Assembly (NCBI GenBank): GCA_964352855.1
Contig: CAYGTR010000056.1
Span: forward strand, 1 to 13,315
Direction: 5' to 3'
Length of the DNA: 13,315 nucleotides
DNA from: Litorimonas sp964352855
Lineage (GTDB): Bacteria; Pseudomonadota; Alphaproteobacteria; Caulobacterales; Maricaulaceae
Shown here: positions 1-5,492 of the stretch, piece after piece
Layout of the letters: each line of letters begins with the position of its first letter
How positions within the stretch are numbered: position 1 is the stretch's first letter
The notes under the pieces: model-generated
Told to the model about the DNA's origin: nothing
Databases searched by the model: none
The model's input: the letters and a program-made list of their open reading frames with translations, nothing else
Translations under genes and position numbers: made by a program

Positions 1-18
1 CAAGGCTAAACCACACTC

Positions 19-1686
19 ATGACAACAACCCTTAAAATCGCTTCGGCGCAATTGAACCCGATCGTGGGCGCTTTGGAGGCTAATATTGGCCTTGCCAAAG
101 AGGCGTTTACGCGGGCGAAAGCGGATGGCGCGGATATTCTGGTTCTACCGGAACAGCTTATCATCGGTTATCCGGCCGAAGACCTTGTTTTAAAGCCTGC
201 GGCAGTTGAAGATTGCCGTGTTCTGGCGGAAGAGTTTGCGACCCTGACCAAGGACGGCCCTGCGGTTGTGTTTAACCTGCCTTGGATGGAGGGCCACAAG
301 CTTTACAATGCGGCTCTGTTTATGCGTGACGGCAAGATTACAGATGTTCGCAAAAAACATCATTTGCCCAATTACGGCGTGTTTGATGAAGCGCGTATTT
401 TTACACGCGGCCCTTTACCAGAGCCCATAGATTTCAAAGGTGTGAAGATCGGTCTGCCGATTTGCGAAGACCTTTGGCAAGAGGGCGTGGCGGCGCATCT
501 TAAAGACCAAGGTGCAGAAATCATGATTTCACCCAATGGGTCGCCTTGGCGGCGCACAGCGCTCTCAGAGCGGAGTGAAGCCTTAGGTGAGAAAGTCTTT
601 AATGAAGGCCTGCCGCTTATTTATGTCAACCAAGTCGGCGGACAGGATGAGTTGGTTTTTGATGGTTCCAGTTTTGCCATGAGTGCGGCGGGGGCTATCG
701 TGCAATCCCTTAAGAGTTTCGTGCCGGATTATGATGTCTCCACATGGCATAAAGAAGCGCATAAATGGGTTTGTAAAAAAGCAAAAATTGAACAGCAACT
801 AACGGGGTATGAAGCCGATTGGCGTGCCGTGTGTTTAGGTCTTGGCGATTACGTCAATAAAAACGGTTTCAAACAAGTCGTGTTAGGCATGTCCGGCGGT
901 ATCGACAGCGCCATGGCTGCGACCTTTGCCGTGGACGCTTTGGGCGCAGACCGTGTCTGGTGCGTGATGATGCCGACAAAATATACGAGTCCTGAGTCGG
1001 TCGAAGACGCCAAAGCCTGTGCCAAGCGTTTGGGCTGTCGCTATGATGTGATACCCATAAAACCCGCCATTGATGCGTTCCATGAGATGCTGAACCCATT
1101 TTTTGCTGAAACCAAACCCGATACGACAGAAGAAAACATCCAATCGCGGGCGAGGGCGCTGACGCTCATGGCGCTATCCAATAAATTTGGCCCAATGTTA
1201 GTGACGACGGGTAATAAATCGGAAATGGCTGTGGGGTATGCCACGCTTTATGGTGATATGTGCGGCGGTTATAACCCGCTGAAAGATCTCTATAAGACCG
1301 AAGTCTTCGCGCTCGCTGATTGGCGCAATTCACATAATCCTGATGACTTGTTAGGGCCGGAAGCGCCCATCCCGCAGAGGATTATCACGAAGCCACCTTC
1401 GGCTGAACTGCGCGATGACCAGAAAGACAGCGATAGCCTGCCGGAATATAATGTGCTGGACGATATTTTGCATGGCCTCATTGATGAAGAGTGTTCCGTT
1501 GAAACCCTATTAGACCGTGGTCACACCGTAAAAGATGTTTCGCGCATCCAACATCTGCTCTATATCGCTGAATATAAACGCCGACAGGCGCCGCCCGGCG
1601 TAAAAATTGGCACGAAGAATTTCGGTCGCGATCGTCGCTACCCCATAACAAACCACTATCGGGATAAAGTCCCGACACAAAAATAA
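19..1686 (+). CDS. nadE: Glutamine-dependent NAD+ synthetase
   Basis: Makes NAD+ from deamido-NAD+ (NaAD), ATP and glutamine, the last step of NAD synthesis, in the cytosol. The 555-residue protein has the two-domain bacterial layout. An N-terminal nitrilase-fold glutaminase (about residues 5-250) carries the triad Glu45 (LPEQL), Lys113 (KHHLPNYGVFDE) and Cys149 (LPICEDLW). A C-terminal synthetase domain follows, with the ATP pyrophosphatase P-loop SGGIDS at 292-297. The TTGNKSE and YGDMCGGYNPLKDLYKT segments further on are typical of the family. Length matches the glutamine-using class and not the short ammonia-only NadE. The ATG at 19 starts directly at the MTTTLKIASAQLNP motif that opens the nitrilase domain, so the start is secure although no strong ribosome binding site is seen. 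It ends 10 bases before gltX, so co-transcription is likely. The promoter lies outside the window. Confidence 0.96.
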   Translation: MTTTLKIASAQLNPIVGALEANIGLAKEAFTRAKADGADILVLPEQLIIGYPAEDLVLKPAAVEDCRVLAEEFATLTKDGPAVVFNLPWMEGHKLYNAALFMRDGKITDVRKKHHLPNYGVFDEARIFTRGPLPEPIDFKGVKIGLPICEDLWQEGVAAHLKDQGAEIMISPNGSPWRRTALSERSEALGEKVFNEGLPLIYVNQVGGQDELVFDGSSFAMSAAGAIVQSLKSFVPDYDVSTWHKEAHKWVCKKAKIEQQLTGYEADWRAVCLGLGDYVNKNGFKQVVLGMSGGIDSAMAATFAVDALGADRVWCVMMPTKYTSPESVEDAKACAKRLGCRYDVIPIKPAIDAFHEMLNPFFAETKPDTTEENIQSRARALTLMALSNKFGPMLVTTGNKSEMAVGYATLYGDMCGGYNPLKDLYKTEVFALADWRNSHNPDDLLGPEAPIPQRIITKPPSAELRDDQKDSDSLPEYNVLDDILHGLIDEECSVETLLDRGHTVKDVSRIQHLLYIAEYKRRQAPPGVKIGTKNFGRDRRYPITNHYRDKVPTQK

Positions 1687-1696
1687 GTCAGTTACT

Positions 1697-3037
1697 ATGT
1701 CCGTACGCGTAAGATTTGCTCCTTCTCCCACGGGAAAGCTCCATGTCGGGAATGTTCGCACCGCTCTGATGAATTGGTTGTTTGCCAAGAAAGAAGGCGG
1801 CATATTCATCCTGCGCATTGATGATACGGATTTGGAGCGCAGCACAAATGATTTTGAGAACGGTATTCGCGAAGACCTGACGTGGCTCGGCATGGAATGG
1901 GGCGAGACCTTTAATCAATCGCATCGTTTTCCGCTTTATGAAGCCGCCGCTAAGGACTTGAAAGAAAAAGGTCTTTTATATCCCTGTTATGAAACGGCAG
2001 AGGAGCTTGACCGTCAGCGCAAATTGCAGCGGGTTCAAGGCAAACCACCCGTTTATAATCGCGGAGCCTTAGCACTCACTGACGCGGATAGAGAAAAATT
2101 GGAATCCACGGGGCGACAGCCTCATTGGCGTTTCAAACTCTCCGGCAATCCTGTTGTTTGGCATGATGTCGTGCGCGGCGAGCAAAGCATTGATACGGCG
2201 TCGATCTCTGATCCTGTGCTTATTCGCGCGGATGGGTCGTTTCTCTATACGCTTCCGAGTGTCGTCGATGATATTGATGCCAAAATCACCCATGTCATTC
2301 GTGGCGAGGATCATGTGACTAATTCAGGGGCGCAGATTGAGGTTTTCCAAGCACTGTCCAATCATCTGCCAAAATTCGCGCATACACCGCTTTTGGTCGG
2401 TAAAGACGGGAAGGGGCTGTCTAAGCGTCTTGGGTCGCTCTCTATGGATCAACTGCGTGAGCAATTTATCGAACCTCTCGCGATATGTTCGTTATTGGGT
2501 AAAATCGGCACTTCTGACCCGATTGAAGCACGTCCGTCTCTGCATGTTTTGGTCGAGGAATTTAGTTTTGACAAAATTGGTCGGGCGCCTGCACGCTTTG
2601 ACGAAGCTGAATTACTCTTGGTCAATGGGCGTTTGTTACACGAAACCGACTATGCGGCTGTGAAAGATCATTTGGAGCATATGGGCGTCGCGGGCGGCGA
2701 GTCCTTTTGGTATGCCATTCGCGGAAATATCGAGAAAATTTCCGATGCGGCGGTTTGGTCAACAACATTATTCGCTCCTGCGCCCGGTATTATCCAAGAT
2801 GCAGACAAAGAATTCTGCGCCACAGCGGCCAAGCTTTTGCCTGCCGAAGTCGATCAAGGCAGTTGGGGGCCGTGGCTCGCGGCGATCAAAGAGGCGACCG
2901 GCCGCAAAGGCAAAGACCTCTTCATGCCGCTACGCCGTGCATTAACAGGCCGTGATCACGGCCCGGAAATGGGGCCGCTCTTGGCTTTGATGGGGGCGGA
3001 AAAGGCAAGAGCCAGGCTAAAGGGTGAGACAGGCTAA
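1697..3037 (+). CDS. gltX: Glutamate--tRNA ligase (GluRS)
   Basis: Charges tRNA-Glu with glutamate in the cytosol, and in organisms lacking GlnRS it may also charge tRNA-Gln for later amidation. The 446-residue class I synthetase shows the HIGH-equivalent HVGN at 16-19 within RFAPSPTGKLHVGN, the DDTD segment of the catalytic domain, and the KMSKS-equivalent KGLSKR at 239-244. The zinc ligand pattern CxC of E. coli GluRS is broken: Cys97 is present but the next position is Glu99, so this is probably a zinc-free form. It is somewhat shorter than the E. coli enzyme (about 470). The C-terminal half (LGTSDP-like region, PARFDEAEL, NGRLLHE) resembles alphaproteobacterial GluRS. Many of those genomes carry two GluRS copies with divided tRNA specificity, and which one this is cannot be decided here. 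It starts 10 bases after nadE with no strong ribosome binding site. Confidence 0.95.
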   Translation: MSVRVRFAPSPTGKLHVGNVRTALMNWLFAKKEGGIFILRIDDTDLERSTNDFENGIREDLTWLGMEWGETFNQSHRFPLYEAAAKDLKEKGLLYPCYETAEELDRQRKLQRVQGKPPVYNRGALALTDADREKLESTGRQPHWRFKLSGNPVVWHDVVRGEQSIDTASISDPVLIRADGSFLYTLPSVVDDIDAKITHVIRGEDHVTNSGAQIEVFQALSNHLPKFAHTPLLVGKDGKGLSKRLGSLSMDQLREQFIEPLAICSLLGKIGTSDPIEARPSLHVLVEEFSFDKIGRAPARFDEAELLLVNGRLLHETDYAAVKDHLEHMGVAGGESFWYAIRGNIEKISDAAVWSTTLFAPAPGIIQDADKEFCATAAKLLPAEVDQGSWGPWLAAIKEATGRKGKDLFMPLRRALTGRDHGPEMGPLLALMGAEKARARLKGETG

Positions 3038-3058
3038 TCACATATTTGTCTCAAACCC
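3022..3058 (+). terminator. Stem-loop spanning the gltX stop codon
   Basis: TGAGACA (3025-3031) and TGTCTCA (3047-3053) are exact inverted repeats with a 15-base loop. GGG (3022-3024) and CCC (3056-3058) can extend the stem across a two-base mismatch. The gltX stop is in the loop. There is no T-run after it, so it is not a standard intrinsic terminator. It may protect the mRNA 3' end or act with Rho. A short CACA/TGTG hairpin follows at 3061-3072. Confidence 0.35.
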
Positions 3059-3127
3059 TTCACAGAACTGTGTGTTGGTTTGTCATGTCATTGACGATAC
3101 TGCCGCTCAAATTTCACGGAGGGCATT

Positions 3128-3535
3128 ATGCCAAAGTTACTTAAGCCGACATTGCTGTTTACCCGTTTGGCAATTTTCTATTTTTTACTGCCATGGCAGT
3201 TGATGCGTTTTACAAGCCCTGAGTCAGCCAAAGGTATTGCAGCCAAATATTATAACGTTTCTAACTTGCCCGACAGTCTTGGTCTTGTCATTGGCGTTTT
3301 TTGGATGATTTTACTCGTTGCCTTTTTATCCGGATTTAAGAAATCTATCAGCTATTTGTTGGTGTTGATACTTCATGGGGGTGCAGTTGTCTTCACTTTC
3401 AACCACTATATTCCGGGTCTTGAGACTTATAATCAGTTGTTCTTAGCGGCTGTTCCAACAATAGGCGCAATGGCTTTGCTTTATGTCTTAAGAGATGAAG
3501 ACACACTACTGAGTTTCAGAGGTAAATTGGGATAA
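3128..3535 (+). CDS. Four-helix membrane protein, possibly DoxX-like
   Basis: A 135-residue inner-membrane protein of unknown function. Four hydrophobic segments can be seen at about residues 8-25, 51-69, 74-91 and 103-121. A soluble loop of about 25 residues lies between the first two, and the tail after residue 121 is short and charged. Size, helix count and spacing recall small DoxX-like proteins, but no diagnostic motif was recognised, so the family is a guess. The ATG at 3128 is preceded by GGAGGG at 3118-3123, the best ribosome binding site in the window, which fixes the start. It is 90 bases after gltX with a stem-loop between, so it probably has its own promoter; no convincing -35/-10 pair was found. 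Directly behind its stop begins the structured non-coding region at 3536-3907. Confidence 0.8.
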   Translation: MPKLLKPTLLFTRLAIFYFLLPWQLMRFTSPESAKGIAAKYYNVSNLPDSLGLVIGVFWMILLVAFLSGFKKSISYLLVLILHGGAVVFTFNHYIPGLETYNQLFLAAVPTIGAMALLYVLRDEDTLLSFRGKLG

Positions 3536-3546
3536 AAGTGTTGATC

Positions 3547-3580
3547 CATAAACCTCTGGATGTGGGAGCAGAGGCTTATG
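3547..3580. other. Stem-loop just after the membrane protein gene
   Basis: CATAAACCTCTG (3547-3558) pairs with CAGAGGCTTATG (3569-3580) over 12 positions with one A/C mismatch, closing a 10-base loop. It starts 11 bases after the TAA of the 3128-3535 gene. No T-run follows on the + strand, so it looks more like a 3'-end stabiliser or Rho-associated structure than an intrinsic terminator. Confidence 0.6.
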
Positions 3581-3619
3581 AACCAACGGATATATGACAA
3601 TAAACGTGGGTCTATTATC

Positions 3620-3658
3620 GATGTCGCTATAAAGGTTTAGTCATAAACTCGCGACATC
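3620..3658. other. Two-tier stem-loop with perfect 8-bp outer stem
   Basis: GATGTCGC (3620-3627) and GCGACATC (3651-3658) are exact inverted repeats. Inside, GTTTA (3635-3639) and TAAAC (3644-3648) form a second stem around a four-base loop, with an asymmetric internal loop (7 and 2 bases) between the tiers. The architecture fits a folded RNA element or a protein binding site. No known riboswitch or leader was recognised. Confidence 0.55.
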
Positions 3659-3688
3659 ACTCTTTTAGTCAGTAAGTCTGGCTTTGTC

Positions 3689-3722
3689 ATTATAAAAACA
3701 CCAAATAAGTGTATTTTATAAT
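3689..3722. other. A+T-rich stem-loop with single bulge
   Basis: ATTATAAAA (3689-3697) plus ACAC (3698-3701) pairs with GTGT (3709-3712) plus TTTTATAAT (3714-3722), giving 13 base pairs with one bulged A at 3713 and a 7-base loop. It is nearly all A/T, so it would be weak as RNA but could act as a DNA site. Confidence 0.5.
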
Positions 3723-3763
3723 TTCTGCAGTTTCCGACTAAATTCATTTTTTTTGCAAAAACG

Positions 3764-3779
3764 ATCAATCCGGTTTGAT
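3764..3779. promoter_or_regulatory. Imperfect 16-bp palindrome, possible operator
   Basis: ATCAA-T-CCGG-T-TTGAT is a 16-base palindrome broken only by one symmetric T/T pair. It lies 15-30 bases upstream of the TACAAT box at 3794-3799, where a -35 element would fall. That position would suit a repressor or activator of the downstream RNA candidate. No regulator gene is nearby. Confidence 0.35.
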
Positions 3780-3793
3780 TTAAGTTGCGTATC

Positions 3794-3799
3794 TACAAT
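3794..3799 (+). promoter_or_regulatory. Possible -10 box for the RNA candidate
   Basis: TACAAT matches the sigma-70 -10 consensus at five of six bases. The hexamer 17 bases upstream (3771-3776, CGGTTT) is a poor -35, so the promoter would be weak or activator-dependent. It would start transcription near 3806. Confidence 0.3.
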
Positions 3800-3909
3800 G
3801 TTACAAGCGCTCACGGTCCCTGAGCCTGTAACCCGGATGTCTTATCCCCTTAAGATGATCCCTTTTTTGACTAAGGCGCCCCGGCAAAAACCGGTGGCGC
3901 TTTTTTTTT
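3800..3909 (+). ncRNA. Candidate structured small RNA with three hairpins
   Basis: Three hairpins lie end to end. The first has GTTACA (3800-3805) with TGTAAC (3827-3832) and an inner GCTCA (3809-3813) with TGAGC (3821-3825) around a 7-base loop. The second has GGAT (3835-3838) with ATCC (3858-3861) and TCTTA (3840-3844) with TAAGA (3851-3855). The third is the intrinsic terminator at 3876-3909. There is no open reading frame. The pattern is that of a bacterial sRNA of about 100 nucleotides. It does not match the conserved cores of SRP RNA, 6S RNA, tmRNA or RNase P that I know. The 5' end is uncertain: a start set by the TACAAT box would fall near 3806 and remove half of the first hairpin, so the true start may be upstream. 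Alternatively this is the 3' UTR of the gene at 3128-3535. Confidence 0.45.
3876..3909 (+). terminator. Strong intrinsic terminator
   Basis: GCGCC+CCGG (3876-3884) pairs with CCGG+T+GGCGC (3891-3900), nine G/C pairs with one bulged T, around the loop CAAAAA. It is followed directly by nine T (3901-3909). The T-run is only on the + strand, so it ends rightward transcription. Its last two T are also part of the stop codon (complement of 3908-3910) of the small - strand gene. Confidence 0.92.
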
Positions 3910-4084
3910 AGCGTTTAAAAAAGAGATGTCTCCAAACAGGATCAAAGATTAACATGGCAATTACAACCAAAAGCCCCCATCCCCAATGCGCGCCTTTGAT
4001 CCACAACCAAATAAACAAAGCAAAAAGAAAGGGATAAAACAGGAAGTTCCAATAGACCTGTAAGATCGCTTTCAAGGTTTTCAT
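3908..4084 (-). CDS. Small two-helix membrane protein, unknown function
   Basis: A 58-residue hydrophobic protein starting MKTLKAILQVYWNFLF. Two membrane segments are visible at about residues 10-29 and 33-49, joined by a tight KGAHWGWG turn, and the tail DPVWRHLFFKR is basic. An open frame continues upstream to 4141, but that part lies over sixA. The ATG at 4084 overlaps the sixA TGA as ATGA, the classic sign of translational coupling, and is the better start. It is the last gene of the DUF481-sixA operon. Function unknown; a membrane partner or anchor for a neighbour is possible but unproven. Its stop codon shares bases with the T-run of a + strand terminator. Confidence 0.75.
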   Translation of the reverse strand: MKTLKAILQVYWNFLFYPFLFALFIWLWIKGAHWGWGLLVVIAMLIFDPVWRHLFFKR

Positions 4085-4584
4085 GCTAAATCTCTTGGCA
4101 ATAACAGATCGACAAGCTTCCAATTCTCTGGTTCTAACCATAGGTCTTTCAAAGGTTTTATTGCCTTAAAAACAGCACAGGCCGCTGTCGGGAAATCATG
4201 CTCTTGCCCCGATAAAAAGTAATAAAGCCCGCCCCATCCCGGATTGTGCCCTAGGAGCATGAGATTTTGCGTGGGGGCTGGTGAGTTATCACAGGCCTTA
4301 ATTACGATATCCGGACTGGCATGATAGAAATCAGGATTATAATGGACCTGCTGTGCACCGGGTATGGCCCTGATGAGGCGCATCGCTGTTTCCCGTGTGC
4401 GTTTAGAGTCAGAACTCCAAATAATATCGGGGGCATATCCCCGAGCGGTGAGAACTTCGCCGATTAAAGTGGCTGCTTTTTGGCCGCGTTCATTTAATGG
4501 GCGTTGATGGTCTGATAATGACCCGTCACTCCATGACGATTTCGCATGGCGCATAAGGCAAAGATAAAGCGGGGCAGAGCTCAT
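4081..4584 (-). CDS. sixA: SixA-type phosphohistidine phosphatase
   Basis: A 167-residue member of the histidine phosphatase superfamily. The RHG-type signature is MRHAKSSW, with Arg12 and the phospho-accepting His13. The second arginine is Arg62 in SSDSKRTRETA and the second histidine is His113 in LLGHNPGW. E. coli SixA (161 residues) removes phosphate from phosphohistidine, such as that in phosphorelay or phosphotransferase proteins. The substrate here is not known and no such protein is encoded in the window. The RHAKS form with a DHQRPLNERG segment is the common alphaproteobacterial variant. It starts 32 bases after the DUF481 gene and ends in a four-base overlap with the small membrane protein gene, so the three are probably one operon. 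Confidence 0.88.
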   Translation of the reverse strand: MSSAPLYLCLMRHAKSSWSDGSLSDHQRPLNERGQKAATLIGEVLTARGYAPDIIWSSDSKRTRETAMRLIRAIPGAQQVHYNPDFYHASPDIVIKACDNSPAPTQNLMLLGHNPGWGGLYYFLSGQEHDFPTAACAVFKAIKPLKDLWLEPENWKLVDLLLPRDLA

Positions 4585-4586
4585 GA

Positions 4587-4618
4587 AGAAACTCTACCCC
4601 GAACAAACCGAGGTTTCT
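4587..4618 (-). other. Stem-loop in the DUF481-sixA junction
   Basis: On the + strand AGAAAC (4587-4592) plus TC pairs with GAG plus GTTTCT (4613-4618), about eight pairs with one bulge. It reaches from the DUF481 stop to just before the sixA ATG and would bury the sixA ribosome binding region in an mRNA hairpin. No T-run follows. It could tune sixA translation, but the stem is modest. Confidence 0.3.
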
Positions 4619-5336
4619 ACTTCATTGTGTAGGCGATACCCACACGGGTAATTGTATCTGTCTTTTCAATGCCAGGACCAACATCTGTATTGTGATCAAT
4701 ACGAAAAGATGTGCGGGCGGCCAGATTGCCGACGATTTGTGCTGTGATACCGATTTCGTTCCAGATATTGGTATTGCTAGAGGCATAAGTCACTTCTGTA
4801 TCATTATAGAGAGACACATTATCATTGAACGTCCAATCGAAATCAGAAAATGCACGGGCTGCGACTTCGTCAAAGCGCTCACCATCCGCGCCTTGGGCTT
4901 GTTGTTCGCGATAACCGCCGCCACCTTCGAGGTTCCAAGTGATTGGCTCGGAAATAATAGCTTTGTAACCGATACCCGTCCCAAGGTAATACCCCTCTTG
5001 GAAAGCTCCAAAATCGTCACTGAAATAATCTGCAGCACCGAACACATATGTGCGTTCGTTCAATTCACGGTCGATTTGATAGCCAAGATTATAACGTTTT
5101 TTGTTTGTGACGTCTTCTGCTTCGCCGAGATCAGCCGAAGCTGTAATTTTATGAGTCCAAGTCTCGCCGACTTTGTCGAGCTTGAGGCCAAAGCCAATAT
5201 CCGTTGTATCTGTGTTACCGGTCGTTTTTGAACCGGAGAGCGAGGCTTCGCCGAGCCATCCGTCCCAAACTTGGGCGTGGGCCTGTCCGGAAATTAGTGT
5301 CAGCGCAAGTGCGCTCGTTGCTACTAAGTATCTCAC
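4617..5336 (-). CDS. DUF481 (YdiY-like) outer-membrane-type protein
   Basis: A 239-residue exported protein. The signal peptide is MRYLVATSALALTLISGQAHA with a likely cut after Ala21, leaving a mature chain starting QVWDGWLGEASLSGS. The rest is alternating polar/hydrophobic, rich in aromatic and acidic residues, with repeated strand-turn patterns and GNTDTTDIGFGLK near the start. This is typical of DUF481 proteins, predicted to be outer-membrane beta barrels. No transport substrate is known. The start is GTG at 5336, supported by AGGAG on the - strand at 5343-5347, eight bases upstream. It is the first gene of the - strand operon with sixA and is divergent from serS across 156 bases. Confidence 0.88.
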   Translation of the reverse strand: MRYLVATSALALTLISGQAHAQVWDGWLGEASLSGSKTTGNTDTTDIGFGLKLDKVGETWTHKITASADLGEAEDVTNKKRYNLGYQIDRELNERTYVFGAADYFSDDFGAFQEGYYLGTGIGYKAIISEPITWNLEGGGGYREQQAQGADGERFDEVAARAFSDFDWTFNDNVSLYNDTEVTYASSNTNIWNEIGITAQIVGNLAARTSFRIDHNTDVGPGIEKTDTITRVGIAYTMK

Positions 5337-5492
5337 AATAAACTCCTGTGGGTTGTAATGTATCCTGCGCGCCCTTTAGTAAAATAGGGTGAATGATGTA
5401 TGAATGAGAAATATTTGTAATGCCGTCTTCATTCGGTTTACGCAGATAGAGACACAGACTATAGCAAGCCAAATTTAACTGAGCAGATCATC
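5337..5492. promoter_or_regulatory. Divergent promoter region, DUF481 gene / serS
   Basis: This region between two outward-facing genes must hold both promoters. For serS, TTTACG (5437-5442) and TATAGC (5460-5465) with a 17-base spacer fit a sigma-70 promoter (four of six matches each), starting near 5472, about 20 bases before the serS ATG. For the - strand gene only the ribosome binding site at 5343-5347 is clear, and no convincing -35/-10 pair was found. Confidence 0.5.

Larger units (their letters stand above)
3536..3875. other. Non-coding stretch rich in stem-loops
   Basis: No plausible gene lies here on either strand. The stretch sits between the convergent ends of the membrane protein gene at 3128-3535 and the small - strand gene ending at 3908. 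It is A+T rich compared with the genes around it and contains five stem-loops (3547-3580, 3620-3658, 3689-3722, 3800-3832, 3835-3861), followed by a terminator hairpin from 3876. It also holds a short palindrome at 3764-3779. The regular spacing of the hairpins is not explained by any protein-coding feature. Confidence 0.7.

Noticed and set aside
1510..1893. A 127-residue - strand frame over the nadE-gltX junction
   Set aside because: It covers the ends of two confidently identified + strand genes and has no recognisable protein features.
3800..3909. Considered as 6S RNA, SRP RNA, tmRNA or a tRNA
   Set aside because: There is no long bubble-bearing hairpin as in 6S, no SRP core GGAAG/AGCAGCC pattern, no tRNA-like acceptor or TTCRA loop, and no tag frame.
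3536..3909. Considered as a CRISPR array or other repeat array because of the spaced hairpins
   Set aside because: The hairpin arms differ in sequence from one another, so there is no direct repeat unit.
4692..5231. A 179-residue open frame on the + strand opposite the DUF481 gene
   Set aside because: It is antisense to a gene with a clear signal peptide, family pattern and ribosome binding site. Its own composition (many Cys, Ile, Phe) is that of a shadow frame.
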